Below, piece after piece: positions 1 through 10,667 of a stretch of 64,000 nucleotides of DNA. Location of the stretch: contig CM061066.1 in assembly GCA_030762895.1 (NCBI GenBank), forward strand, positions 120,250,715 to 120,314,714. Reading direction: 5' to 3'. Below the pieces are notes generated by a model. The model did not search any database. It saw only the letters and a list, made by a program, of their open reading frames with translations, and was not told where the DNA came from. The position numbers and the translations under genes are program-made. Source of the DNA: Sophora flavescens. Taxonomy: Eukaryota; Streptophyta; Magnoliopsida; Fabales; Fabaceae. Each line of letters starts with the position of its first letter. Position 1 is the stretch's first letter.

Positions 1-440
1 TCAGTTAAAATTGATTTTTTTCGTCAGAATACTGACTGACATAAATACAGCTGACGTTAATAGTTAATATTCTAACGTCAGTTGAGAACTGACGTTAAAT
101 ATAAAACTATTAACGTCAGTTCCTTAACAAAACTGACGTTAATTTTGTAAAAATTAACGTCAGTTTTTTAAACAACTAACGTTAATTTTGTAAATGTCAG
201 TTTTTTAAACAACTGACGTTAAACATAAAACTATTAACGTCAGTTATTTAAGACAACGGACGTTAATTTTGTTAAAACTAACGTCAGTGGTTATAAAGAA
301 CTGACGTTAAAGGTTTAATTTTAACCTCAGTTGTAATAAACAACTGACGTTAATAGTGTACTATATATTTTATAAAATACCATTAACGTCAATTGTTTGA
401 TACAACTGACGTTAATAGGTTTTTTTTTTAATTCAGTTTT
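1..440. repeat. E1 subterminal repeats, left cluster
   Basis: More than fifteen copies of AACTGACGTTAA or its reverse complement TTAACGTCAGTT, usually paired head to head with 10-25 bp between. In En/Spm-type elements such subterminal arrays are the binding sites of the second transposase protein, so this probably marks the inner side of the left end of E1. No coding potential is seen. Confidence 0.8.
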
Positions 441-679
441 AAAATATCACTCCCCTCAGCTATCCCTGCATTCAGTAAATATCCCAGTAACACAGAATAT
501 CACACACATTACAGAATTGCAAAGGAAAAATGGAACAATGGGGGGACTTAAAACCAAAACCCATGTATATATATAAATAAATTTTAGTTCCAATGTCTAA
601 AAAACAAAACTACCAATCTAAGGATATATATATATATATATATACATGTTATTAATTAGTTTCTAAAGTCTAACAAAAA
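441..679. other. AT-rich non-coding 3' flank of E1 ORF2
   Basis: AT-rich sequence with a short (TA)n run at about 626-645. It lies between the subterminal repeats and the last recognisable exon of the minus-strand ORF2, so it is probably the 3' untranslated region. Nothing else is recognisable. Confidence 0.4.
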
Positions 680-1880
680 AACTACTTATCTAAGTATTGC
701 GGAGGTATCTTTTCAATTCCTTTTTCAGTCGCATACTTGAAGAAGAATTCAGCGAAGCGCATCCTCAAGTCTCTTAACTTATCTTTTTGAATAGGCGATT
801 GGTCGTTAAATGACTACACACGTTCAAATAATAACAATAACATCAATGCAAGTCATCTTCAAAACTATAATATATAATTTAACAAGTTGTTTAAATATTA
901 CCTTAATCCATCCATCCGTAATAGATGTGGAGACTATGTTCAGCATATGAAGCATCACATAATAGCTGCACGACCACCCGTCAATTTGAAATCGAGACTA
1001 CCAACAAAATTAATTTCAACGTCAGTTGAATATACATATAAATTAGTAATTATAATATTAATTATTTGATAAATAAACTACCAAACCTTGAAGATGTTCC
1101 ATACAGGATTTGCTTTAGCCTTAGAAGCCCTACTTCTCTCGTTGGCGCAACTTATGCTACTCGCCTTCAGCGCGCTATCATAAACAAATAATCATGTAGA
1201 TCAATTAACAAATTCATATATCGTGTGTGTAATAAACTAAAAACAAATGATATTAAAACTTAAATTAAATTTAAGATTAGTTACTTACTTATTTACAGCT
1301 TCCACCACCTTCGGTGGCAGATCTTGGTGGAGAGAGCAGAAGAATATGACAGTATGCCTAGACGGGTGAAGTACGAACAAATGCCAATGGTTTTTCATAT
1401 AGTAGGGAGCCAGATATAATTCTTTCCGATTGTCTCCCATCACCATCAAAGAATTGGGGCAGAAGGACTAACGGATCTAAGAAGCCGTAAACTGATGCAA
1501 CGCCCTTATCAAGCTGAAGACGATGGAGATACCTAAGATATGAAAATGTGTGGATGTTAATTACATAATATATATATTGAAATTAAAATAAATTATTAAA
1601 TGGAAAAATACCAAAAATAAATAAGTTATAAAATTAAAATTAACTTACGTGCACCAAAGACTCAAAACATTGTTGTTCATCCAGACGTTATTTCTGCAAG
1701 CGTTCCCGAGATCGTCACCACAGAAGGTAAATATCATCCGTTAATCTGGGCGTGCCACCCATCCATCGTGTTCCAATGGACATTCAAAAATCTCAAACGC
1801 ATAATCCTCACTAAGTGAGAACAAACAAGTGTTAGGTGACATCGACACCGACGTCGACTTGGCCTTCAGTTTAGGAAAAA
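680..1880 (-). pseudogene. Ulp1-like cysteine peptidase (C48) part of E1 ORF2
   Basis: Several minus-strand exon-like stretches read as the C-terminal half of a CACTA ORF2. They are a C-terminal tail ending at about 687, a block with SCSYYVML around 920-990 that matches the Cys box of Ulp1/SENP peptidases (usually ECGYYVM; the Gly is replaced by Ser), and a block with HWHLFVLHPSR at about 1300-1400 that matches the His box. A further upstream block (about 1680-1810) has an in-frame stop. Exons are separated by AT-rich introns and I could not fix every splice site. Function in the element is unknown; the family cleaves ubiquitin-like modifiers. The gene is decayed. Confidence 0.6.
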
Positions 1881-1943
1881 TAAATTAGATAAGTTGTTGA
1901 TAATTAAAAAAAAACACAAGTAATTATTTGACTAATTTGGACA

Positions 1944-3560
1944 TTAATAATGAATACATACCTTTGTTAACATTTCGAGCTCACGTCGTTTGGAGTCCAA
2001 CTCAAGCTCACGCCTTTTCATTTCCAACTCATGCTCCTGGCGTTGGACTTCGAACTCCTGCTCCCTAGCTGCCAACTCATCGTCCTCCACATGTGCCCTA
2101 CTAAAACTCTCTTTTGTGCTCACATGTGAAGGGTTGGCATGCCTTGCGGTGTCTTGGGATGTACCGACGGAGGAAAGCTCTCTGGCAAGTGCCTTCTTGA
2201 ATTTTGGGTTGGATATTAAGCCTTGCATCAGATGTGTTGTAATAGCTGGGTTGGACATGAGGTGCTGAGTAATGTCAGCCAAAATTGATGCTTCATCGAC
2301 CACCGCTTTCTTGCCTAGAGCAGTCATCAAGACGTCCCGCCGTCCAGAAGGGACGAATGCGCCTTGGGAGGATTGTGCTTTAAGATCCATCTACAATGAA
2401 AAAAAATGAAAAAACGTTCAAGTGAAAAGTGTTGCAAATATCTATTCAAATATCAATTGAAATCAAGTTAAATATTTACTTACAATATTATCTGCCACTT
2501 CGCTAGTGGCATCAACTTTAAAAGATCACGTCTTTGTCATGCGGCCGGCTAACCAGACATCCTCGCGGTCGATGTCCGACGGAGGACTTAATGGTGTGCC
2601 CTCAGGCACCTCTCCTCTTTCAATCCTAGCAGAGTGCACTTCCTGCTTCGCCCTCAGCCTATCCGCCATCATCTGCTCGATCCGAGTCTGGCACCCACCC
2701 TGAGACATGGTGTGGCGGTGGACGTTCTTCGCCTGATTCTGCCGACCCTTATTTGCCTTAGCCTATTCAAACAAAAACACATAATTAAATACAGTTAAAT
2801 GATCTATAATAAGCATACAAAATTAACTTAATCAACCAACCTGAAATTCTCCATCCTGTCGACTCCTGGCAAACATATCCCAAGTATCCTGATCAATCCA
2901 GGGATAATCCGAGAACATTTTATCAAGCCGCTTCTTCCCAGATACATAGTACCTGGTAAGATCATGCTTGAACCCATTCCAACGCTTTGATGCCATTTTC
3001 ATACATTTATGACGATGATCCTCGTCATTTGGCACGATCAAGCTACCTACACATTAAATACATAACAACTGGATGGATTATAACTCGGATAATTATCTAA
3101 TAATGTAAATCAAATGAATGTAAAGGTAAAATACCGTGATAGCCTCCCAAATCTGATCCTTAACGTTCTGTGGAACGTCATTCCAGTGGTTGTAGTTGAT
3201 GCTTACGTGCTGCTTCGCTTGTAGAAACACCCACTTATTAAATTCTTTAGCACGGGGTCCCTAGGAATTTAGATTAGCATCGAAGGACACCTCAAGCTTC
3301 TGTCCGCTTTGCCCGTCCTTCTCTAGTTTCTTCAACGAGGTGGCTCCTCTACCCCGTTTCCTATGAGCCTGTGATGTTTGTATGGACAAAAAAATGATAA
3401 AATAGAGGGTTGTAACATTATAAACTTACATTAAAAAGAAGGACTAAAGATAGTATATAATATGTAAACTTACACTAGAATCAGGCGTAGGCATGATCGG
3501 GTCCTGCGAAGCCCCCACAGTGTCCTCCCGTGCATGCGGGCTATCCGATTGATCCATATG
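1944..3560 (-). pseudogene. Transposase_24-type N-terminal half of E1 ORF2
   Basis: Minus-strand exons in order: about 3557-3475 (starts MDQSD), 3370-3135 (basic region, then WNDVPQNVKDQIWE), 3060-2840 (RWNGFKHDLTRYYV ... WDMFARSRQD), 2765-2490 (ends SEVADNI after a stop in frame at the MTKT position) and 2393-1944 (MDLKAQSS..., with a charged Glu/Arg coiled-coil tail). The order and motifs match the plant Ptta/En/Spm transposase family (Transposase_24), the DNA-binding partner of TNP2. At least two internal stops (about 2535 and about 3268) show it is broken. E3 holds a homologous gene at 18000-21110. Confidence 0.7.
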
Positions 3561-3724
3561 TATGCCTGTTCAGAAACAATATATATGTATTATAACATAG
3601 GTTATAACTCAAAATAAATACAGAAGTATAAATAAAAATAACTAGATAGGTCCTGTAGATATACAAAACATCTATCCAATATGAGGACAATACGGGAGAT
3701 TGAAAACTATAGTTTTTGAAGATT

Positions 3725-3860
3725 GCCAAGCACTGGTCACGGCCTGCCCGTGATGTCCATCACGGCCGTAACGTGCCAACTGAACCAGACCCTCAAGGGC
3801 AGAACTGATCACGGCCTAGCTGTGATGAGCATCACGGCCGTGACAGATCAACCAGCAGAG
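3725..3860. repeat. CACGG-palindrome array in E1
   Basis: Four palindromic blocks: TCACGGCCTGCCCGTGA, TCACGGCCGTAA, TCACGGCCTAGCTGTGA and TCACGGCCGTGA, separated by ACTGAACCAGACCCTCA-type spacers. The same palindromes and the same spacer phrases recur in E2 (10668-11245) and E3 (24925-25215), and the palindromes also in the Athila-like gypsy at 48.6-55 kb. ORFs through it are only translations of the repeat. Confidence 0.85.
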
Positions 3861-3867
3861 CAACATG

Positions 3868-4145
3868 CACTCAAAACCAAAAATAAAGACATTCCAAACA
3901 ACTCAAACTCACGGTTTCAAGTTTCAACTACTGAGACTACAGTTTCAACATACACTCAAAACCAAAAATAGAGACATTCCAAACAACTCAAACTCACAGT
4001 TTCAAGTTTCAACTACTGAGACTACAGTTTCAACATACACTCAAAACCAAAAATAGAGACATTCCAAACAACTTAAACTCACAGTTTCAAGTTTCAACTA
4101 CTGAGACTACAGTTTCAACATACACTCAAAACCAAAAATAAAAAA
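3868..4145. repeat. 85-bp tandem repeat, about 3.3 copies
   Basis: The phrase CACTCAAAACCAAAAATA starts at 3868, 3953, 4038 and 4123, an exact 85-bp period. Units differ at only a few positions (for example ataaagac versus atagagac), so the expansion is recent. It directly abuts the palindrome array. Open frames here arise because 85-bp units lack stops in some frames; I do not call a gene. Confidence 0.9.
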
Positions 4146-4499
4146 ATGTGCCCTAAAGACTCACCAGAAATAGGCGCTGGCGTGGTGGTGGGTGGGAAGC
4201 TCGAGTGGTGGCCAACGTTCGATGTGGTTACTGAGAGCAGAGGGACAAGGAGAGTTAGTGTGCGGGAAGGGGAAAGAGAGATGTCAAGTTATTGCAAAGA
4301 ATGAGCGGGAAAGACAGAGTTAGGGGTTAAGAGTGTACCTCACGGTGGTGGCGAAGAAGCCCTCGCGGTGGTTGCGGTGGAGATGAGCTCGCGATTAGGA
4401 AAGAGTGAGAGTGAGGGTTGAGCGTGATGAAAAGAGAAAAGAGACGTACAGAGAAGTGCAGAAGGCGCGCGGGTGTAAACGTTATAATCAAAATAAAAC
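4146..4499. other. G-rich, purine-biased leader zone of E1
   Basis: Purine-rich sequence with GGTGG and GAGAG runs between the tandem repeats and the next subterminal cluster. E2 (11340-11760) and E3 (25560-25990) have similar purine-rich sequence in the same place, just inside the right-end subterminal repeats and upstream of the minus-strand genes, so it may be promoter or 5' leader. No ORF is convincing. Confidence 0.35.
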
Positions 4500-4640
4500 A
4501 ACATTTTACGTCAGTTGTTAGTAAAAACTGACGTTAAAGGTCATATATTTAACGTCAGTTGTCTTAAGAAACTGACGTTAAAAACACTCACACTTCTAAC
4601 GTCAGTTGTATTACACAACGGACGTTAAAAGTTCATTAGT
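4500..4640. repeat. E1 subterminal repeats, inner right cluster
   Basis: Six copies of the ACGTCAGTTgt / aACTGACGTTAA palindrome halves, the same unit as at the left end. It is followed by captured copy A and then by a second and third cluster, so the right end has a cluster-insert-cluster-insert-cluster structure. Confidence 0.8.
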
Positions 4641-4779
4641 TTCTGCAAAAACATTCATTTCTTTGACTACTGTGCTACTTACCCATTCACCTTGTAACCT
4701 AATCCTCTTAATGAGGATTAAGTTTTTACATAAGTTTTCAAGAAAATCAGAATAGCTTAGTAACTTCATCCCCTGCTCC

Positions 4780-4787
4780 TATAAATA
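4780..4787 (+). promoter_or_regulatory. TATA box of captured copy A
   Basis: TATAAATA, 46 bp before the ATG at 4826. The sequence around it (tcct-TATAAATA) is conserved in copy B at 5839-5846, where it lies 44 bp before the ATG. Confidence 0.45.
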
Positions 4788-4825
4788 TCTCCCTTCCATC
4801 CTTTTAATTTTTTCTGCTTCACAAT

Positions 4826-5023
4826 ATGGCTTTGCCATGGAGACTAACTTCGTCACTCTTTCATCCCCGTCATCCCTTTCACTTTGCTTTGGAAGCAAGT
4901 GACTGTGGATTCAAGACGATGCATCAAGGAATTCCAGTGAAGAAGAAATATGCAAATATCCATTTTACTTTGCTTTCGCTGCTAGTGACTGAGGATTTAC
5001 TTTGCATCCTGGAATTCAAGTGA
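4826..5023 (+). CDS. Small ORF in captured copy A, unrecognised
   Basis: A 65-codon frame starting MALPWRLTSSLF. Copy B begins with the near-identical MALQWRLTSSLF, which supports a real start codon in the source gene; after about twelve residues the two copies diverge. The N-terminus (few acidic residues, Arg and Ser) would suit an organelle transit peptide, but that is speculation. No family is recognised. Confidence 0.25.
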   Translation: MALPWRLTSSLFHPRHPFHFALEASDCGFKTMHQGIPVKKKYANIHFTLLSLLVTEDLLCILEFK

Positions 5024-5130
5024 GGGAGGTGATGCATCCATTGGAGTTTCTGATGACATGACTGAGAAGAAAATGATGTTGAAGCAGAAACTTTTTTATA
5101 TTTTAGGGCTATGTTGCAAAAATTTTTTTA

Positions 5131-5384
5131 TCTTTTAATTATGTAATTTTAACTTATGAATCGCTTCAATGAGATACGATTTGATTATACATATAACTTG
5201 TTTTATGTTAAGTGTTTATTTATTTTAATTTGCACAAGAATTTGTTTACTAATTCAAGCTAATTAATAAAAATTAAAAATAAACTTGTTTAAAAAAAAGG
5301 TTTAGAAATAAACTGCACTATATGGAGTGATCTGCGTTAAGAGGGACAACAGGGACATGACAACCAATGAAATGAGTTTCATAA
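5131..5384. other. AT-rich spacer in E1
   Basis: AT-rich sequence between captured copy A and the next subterminal cluster. No ORF, repeat or motif is seen. Confidence 0.3.
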
Positions 5385-5705
5385 TTATTTACGTCAGTTA
5401 TTTATAGAACTGACGTAAATAGTGATTTAATATTTACAAACTGCCACCACCTCATTTTTAATGTCAACTTAATTTATGACTGTCAAGTTCCCGTATATTA
5501 ATTACATTATTTCCAATATTCATTCTGCACGTTTATAATATATAGGATTATTTACGTCAGCTATTTATTTAACTGAAGTAAAAATCACACTTTTAACGTC
5601 ATTTGTATAAAAAACTGACGTTAACAATAAATATTTTTTATTTTAAAAACACTTTTAACGTCAGTTTTTTTAAACAACTGACGTTAAAAGTGTATAGATA
5701 TCTGC
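5385..5705. repeat. E1 subterminal repeats, middle right cluster
   Basis: Head-to-head halves TTACGTCAGTTATTTATAG / AACTGACGTAAAT and TTAACGTCAGTTTTTT / AACTGACGTTAA, some degenerate. It separates captured copies A and B. Confidence 0.75.
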
Positions 5706-6560
5706 AAAAACATTCATTCATTTGACTACTGTGCTACTTACCCATGCACATTGTAACTTAATCCTCTTAATGAGCATTAAGTTTATAGATAATTTTTGAA
5801 GAAAATCAGAATAGCTTAGTAACTTCAGCCCTTGCTCCTATAAATAGCTTCCTTACATCCTTTTAATTTTCGGCTTCACAATATGGCTCTGCAATGGAGA
5901 TTAACTTCATCACTCTTTCTTCCTATTCCTAGACTCAAAGATCTTTGTCTTAATGGTCAAACAACTTCTGAGGTTGTGTAAATCACGTAACATGGGTGAT
6001 AAGCTTGTGTAAACCACGTAATGTGAGTTGCTCACCTTATCATCCTTCCGGAGAATCAGCTGCTGGAGGGCAAATCAGGTGCTCGGGCGTCACAGTTCCA
6101 AAACCTCAGCTTTGGCAGCAAGTGACCGTCATGGAAGTCTCTAGAACCACTGCCTTTGCTTGAAACAGATCTAGTGCACCTGTTTTTGTCTCTCTTGAGC
6201 TCTCTTATGCCCCCCAGTTTTCTGAGGTCTTAAAGGATGCAAGTGACTGTTCCAAGACCATTACTAAAATAGATCGATTGCACCCTTCGGAGTATAGTTT
6301 TCCCTTTGGCATATTTCATAAAACTCTCTGATGGGATGTAGCTTTAATGTTTAGGATTTTAAACCCTTTCAATGTAACTTTTTATAGGATTTTAAACCCT
6401 TTCAATCTTCTCAGACATCAGATTACACTTCATGAATGAGATCCGGTTTGGGTTATTGATTCAACTTATACCTCGCACATATATTTTAGTTTTCAAAACA
6501 GAAACACAAAACATCAAAGCAATTGTGAAACTGAAACTTTGAGGAAGGCAATGCGGAAGG
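5697..6560 (+). other. Captured segment, copy B (longer, diverged 3' part)
   Basis: The first 235 bp match copy A, including TATA and ATG. Downstream, 5930-6330 has short frames, one reading SSAPVFVSLELSYAPQ, that could be exon remnants of the same source gene; a region with GGATTTTAAACCCTTTCAAT twice (6352-6404) follows. All frames are closed by stops, so it is a fragment. Unrecognised. Confidence 0.45.
5839..5846 (+). promoter_or_regulatory. TATA box of captured copy B
   Basis: TATAAATA 44 bp upstream of the ATG at 5883, matching copy A. It points toward the right end of E1, so a working promoter would read out into the flanking gypsy element. Confidence 0.4.
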
Positions 6561-6594
6561 GTACGTATACTAGATAAAAAAATTATTAAAATAA

Positions 6595-6836
6595 CCTTTA
6601 ACGTCAGTTCGATAAAGAACTGACATTAAAACGTTCACTGTTAACGTCAGTTGTTTATTGAACTGACGTTAAAAGTGAGCCACTTCACTTTTAACGTCAG
6701 TCCTTAATACAACTGACGTTAAAATTGAATTAATGAAGTCTGATATTTACAAAACTGCCACCGCCCCCTTTTTAACGTCTAGCTTTTGGTTAACTGACGT
6801 AAACCTTTACCGTCTAATGTATATTTTTCACTAGTG
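6595..6836. repeat. E1 right-end subterminal repeats and terminus
   Basis: Six ACGTCAGT / ACTGACGT halves followed by ATTTTTCACTAGTG. The final CACTAGTG is the CACTA terminus seen from the right (it reads the same on both strands). The next bases belong to the reverse transcriptase of a gypsy element. Confidence 0.85.
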
Positions 6837-8170
6837 TGGCTCGGATCATCGGATTTTACTACCATGTCATCAACATATACTTCTAAGTTTTTTCGATTTG
6901 ACCGGCGAAAACCTTGTCCATAAGCCTCTGATATGTCGCCCCGACATTTTTTAGGCCGAAGGGCATTACTCGGTAACAGTAATTTGCCCCATCAGTCATA
7001 AACGTTGTTTTTTCCTCGTCGGGTGGGTACATCCTGATCTGGTTGTAACCGGAATATGCGTCCAAGAAGGACAAAACCTTGTAACTTGAGGCCCCATCCA
7101 CCAGTCTGTCGATGTTGGGCAAGGGATAGGAATCCTTTGGGGATGCCTTGTTGAGGTCGATATAGTCGGTGCACATCCACCATTTACCATTGGCCTTTTT
7201 GACTAATACCACGTTGGCTAGCCAAGTGGTGTATTTCACCTCTCAGATGAAATTTGCTTTGAGTAGTTTAGAAGTCTCCTCGGTCATTGGTCGGCGCCTT
7301 TCTTCACCCAGTTTCCTTTTTCTCTGAGTTACAGGTTTAGCTTCGGGACATATAGACAGCTTATGGCACATAAAGTTGGGGTCTATGCCCGGCATATCCG
7401 ATGTCTTCCAGGCAAACAGGTCAGCATTTTTTCTTAGGACCGTGTGAAGCCTCTCTCTGAGTGAGGGGTCTAGCTGACTACCGACGTGGGTGCACTGTTC
7501 CGCCCTTGGGTCCAGCTCAAACATGCTGACCGAACTGGCTGAAGTTACTGAGCTGACAGAGCTTACCTCCTCTGCTTTACCATCCTCGGTATTCTTTGGG
7601 CCGTCCTGGTGACGGGTAACCTTCAGGCTGTCCACATAGAACTGCCTTGCTAGCTTTTGGTCAACTCGGACCGCAATTATCTCCCTGGAGTCGACTGGGA
7701 ATTTCATTGTCAGGTGTGGGGTAGAGACAATTGCCTCGAGCTCATTCAACGTCGGTCTTCCGATAAGGATATTGGATGATGTGCTGGCATCTACAATAAC
7801 ATACCTGACTGATACGGACTTGGAGAATCTGCCTTCTCCGAATGTTGTTAGGAGATCTATATAACCTTGGGTCTTGACTTGTTCCCCGGCGAACCCTAAC
7901 AGCTTGTCCTCCTGCTCTTTTATCATCTTTTCTGGGATTCCGAGCTTCTTGAAGGTTGCCAGGTAGAGAATATCGACCGAGCTCCCCTGGTCAATAAGTG
8001 TTCGTCTGACCGAGAAGTTGGCCAGCTCGACCGTTATCACCATTGGATCATCTTGATTTGGGTCTACCCCTTGGAAATCATCATCTGTGAATGTTATGGG
8101 GGGTCTTGCTCTTGGAGGTCTTCCAGACACCGTGTTAACAGATCGGAGGGCTTTGACATGACGCCTCCGA
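6837..8170 (-). pseudogene. Gypsy pol: protease and N-terminal reverse transcriptase
   Basis: The aspartic protease with LIDQGSSVDIL is near residue 45 of the frame that opens at 8130. It is followed by a linker and the reverse transcriptase start. One in-frame stop (7243-7245) splits the frame just before VKYTTWLANVVLVKKANG. Reverse transcriptase motifs continue with FLDAYSGYNQI and RVMPFGLKN. A 1-nt frameshift near 6895 precedes LEVYVDDMVVKSDDP, so the catalytic YVDD is still readable in another frame. The sequence then stops at the E1 junction. Confidence 0.85.
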
Positions 8171-9678
8171 GTCGAGCTCGTTGTTCCTCCTCCTGCAAAT
8201 CCCCCCGAGATTGTATTGATGACCCCCCTGATTCCTCCCTCTGATTCTTCGATAGGGGTCCTTTGGTTATTCAGCCGGTCTCCGCCCTGATGATTTCATC
8301 TCAAGTTTGCATCTCGGTCTCGGTTATCATGATCGTGTCTTCGTTGTCTTCGACCGGGTCGTCTGCCTCCGTTGTCATCTCGGCGGATGAAACGATCAAG
8401 ACGGCCTGCTTGTACCAACTCCTCAATCTTTCTCTGGAGTGTTCTGCATTCTTCAGTGGAGTGTCCATAGTTCTGATGCCACATGCATTCTTTGCTTCTG
8501 TCAACATTGTCCTGTGTTTTGGATGGTTCAGGTAAGGTAAGAAACTCGGCGCTGCACACCTCCTGAAGGATGGTTGCCCGAGATCGGTTCAACGAAGTAT
8601 AAGATGGATACCTGGGATGCTTCTTGCGGAATTCTCTTTCATTGGTTTTTTGGGTCCTTTGTGAGTCAGACCCCCTGTTTCTGTCTTTGTTCGAGGCTGA
8701 GCTCTTGTCCTCGAAACCTCTTTCTCTCCTTTTAAATTCCATCATCTCTTCCGAGTTCATAAAACCTGTAGCCTTTTCCAGCAGCTCTTCAAAATCTCCT
8801 GGTGGCTTCCGAGATAGCTACTCAAGGAATGGTCCTGGCTTTAGACCGGCCATGACGGTGTGGAGGCAGAGTTCCGAGCTCATGTTGGGGATCAGGATCT
8901 GCTTAGCATTGAAGCGGGCCATGTAATCTCTGAGCGATTCATTCCTCTCCTGTTTGAAATTTACCAGTGAGACTGAGTGCCTTCTGTGCCTTCGGCTTGC
9001 CGCAAATTATGCAGTGAACTTGGTTATGAGCACATCAAAGGAATCAATCGACCGAGGTGGTAGATTTGTTAGCCAGGTCAGAGCAGGGCCTTGCAAAGTA
9101 GTTGGAAAAACTTTGCACATGACATCCTCCGAATCAGTCACCAAGTAAATAGAGGAAATAAAAGACTCAACATGCTCGGTTGGGTCAGTGGTGCCATTGA
9201 ATTTGTCGATGTTAAGGGGCTTAAAATGGGTTGGCACGATTACCTCATTAATGTCATCAGTGAAGGTCAACCTCGGACGCCGGCCCAATGTCCATCCTTT
9301 CTGGCTAGTCCTTCCTGCGTGAGATTTGACTTCTGAATCCCCCAGGGGAGGTTTTGTTTAGGATGCTCGGTTAGTGCCCCGAGGAGAGTGTGCCGGAGGA
9401 TCCCTCTGGCCAGCCTCGGGTGAGGATTGCTCTCCGTCTGAAGGTGTCAGGGACCTTTCTCTTTTTCGGGCTTTCAAAAGCTTCTGATTTTGTGCGCGTA
9501 TCTCCTCGTTCTCCTTCCGAAGCTGCTTGAGTTGTTCCATAATTTCTTCCAACCGAGTGTTGTCTTCATGGAGGGGGGAGGAAAGATGGTTGTCGTGGTT
9601 CTGGGCGTTCGAAGCCTCATGGTCCTCATGATTCATGCTGCTCGCCCCTCCTCGCGGACCGTTCCGTGTGGTCACCAT
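8171..9678 (-). pseudogene. Gypsy gag (Tat/Retand-like), interrupted by stops
   Basis: Start chosen at MVTTRNGPRGG (9678). An N-terminal coiled coil (LEEIMEQLKQLRKENEEI) is followed by the core gag domain (FNGTTDPTEHVESF, ALTWLTNLPP) and a basic, Arg-rich C-terminal part with a CMWHQNYGHSTEEC zinc-knuckle-like motif (8420-8470). Stops in frame near 9358, 9007, 8817 and 8296 break it. The order gag-protease-RT in one frame matches a single gag-pol polyprotein. Confidence 0.8.
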
Positions 9679-9715
9679 TAAGCTTTTCTTGTGGAACCGG
9701 GGACAATTTCACCTC

Positions 9716-9736
9716 GGCCCCACGGTGGGCGCCAAA
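9716..9736 (-). other. Primer binding site of the Tat-like gypsy
   Basis: On the minus strand the LTR end GGAACA is followed by TTTGGCGCCCACCGTGGGG, a tRNA-3'-end-like sequence in the place where minus-strand priming occurs. This fixes the LTR inner boundary at 9737. Confidence 0.7.
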
Positions 9737-9806
9737 TGTTCCTGCCGAGATCCGGTTTACCGGAACCTCGCCGTGAACGTCAAACCAGGGATGAATAAAT
9801 GGGGTT

Positions 9807-10175
9807 CACTAGTGCACAAAAGGGATTCCACGTCGGTTATTTTTGGCTTTCCACATCGGTTTTGAAACTGATGTGGAAACGACCGATGTGGTTTATTGCC
9901 ACTTTACACATCGGTTTTAAAACCGATGTTTAAAGTATATTTTAAACATCGGTTTTATACTAACCGATGTGTAAAATTAATTTAGCAATTGTTAAGCAGT
10001 TTTAAATTTAACTTTCTACATCGGTTTTCCTTAAAACCGATGTGTAAAATTGACTTTCTACATCGGTTTTCTAAAGAACCGATGTGTAAAGTTAAATTTA
10101 CACATCGGTTTTAAGCAAAACCGATGTATAAAGTTAAATATACACATCGGTTATTGAGAACCGATGTGTAAAATC
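9807..10175. repeat. E2 left terminal inverted repeat and subterminal repeats
   Basis: Begins with the 18-bp terminus, then about twelve halves of ACATCGGTTTT / AAAACCGATGTG in head-to-head pairs that can form stem loops. The same unit occurs at the E3 ends and differs from the AACTGACGTT unit of E1. Confidence 0.9.
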
Positions 10176-10667
10176 TCATTTTTTTTAAATCTATTATTTA
10201 CATTTCAATCATTCATGTTTCACTAATGCAGATCAATAAACAAACCAGCAGTACCCTGATCAAACAAGAAACAACAACAGAACACCAAACCAGTTTTGAC
10301 ACAATCATTCAAAAGCAAAACATACTTCATTCAATTTTCTTAGCACAGCCAATTAGCTACTTGAACGCGATGACATCCACCACGATAAAGTATGCACCCG
10401 GAGAACGAAAGGAAATGTATCAATCCGAACTTTCATCAAGTATATAACATTAGAACCAATGAATAACTATTTTAACTGAATTAAGAAAAAGTTTTTTCCC
10501 AAACTGTCCAACTTTGGACAATTCAAGATCCAACACAATGAGCGGTACATTAAGCACGTACACGTACGCTCATTAGTATTGCATCTCAAACGGGAAACTA
10601 AGGCTTTACTATTTATGTAGCTTGCATGAAGATGGGGCTTGAAAAGTGAAGAAAATTAGCCAAACAG
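10176..10667. other. E2 internal sequence shared with the E3 transposase leader
   Basis: From about 10372 the sequence CATCCACCACGATAAAGTAT onward is collinear and nearly identical with E3 24629-24920, which lies just upstream of the E3 TNP2 start. The part before 10372 has no clear match in E3. The join at about 10372 is therefore a likely deletion breakpoint. No gene. Confidence 0.6.

Larger units (their letters stand above)
4633..5130 (+). other. Captured segment, copy A (unrecognised origin)
   Basis: From CTGCAAAAACATTCATT through a TATA box to an ATG and beyond, this block closely matches 5697-5930 (copy B); the similarity fades about 30-40 bp after the ATG. Such a block lying between subterminal clusters is typical of a host fragment picked up by a CACTA element. 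The presence of TATA and ATG in both copies suggests the source was the 5' end of a gene. I do not recognise the gene. Confidence 0.5.
1..6836 (-). mobile_element. CACTA (En/Spm) element E1, left end outside the window
   Basis: The right end is CACTAGTG at 6829-6836, followed by TGG (likely 3-bp TSD). Clusters of the subterminal palindrome AACTGACGTTAA / TTAACGTCAGTT lie at 1-440, 4500-4640, 5385-5705 and 6595-6836. The coding remnant is on the minus strand, so transcription would run from the right end leftward. A Transposase_24/Ulp1-type ORF2 is present but I see no TNP2 gene between it and the right end, so this copy is non-autonomous. It sits inside the reverse transcriptase of a minus-strand gypsy element. 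The left terminus is outside the window, unless the cluster at 1-440 already belongs to it. Confidence 0.85.

Noticed and set aside
3723..4056. ORFs through the palindrome and 85-bp repeats (two overlapping frames)
   Set aside because: Translations are repeats of the DNA units (SITAVT, KTKNKDIPNNSN) and change with each unit; no start context or family.
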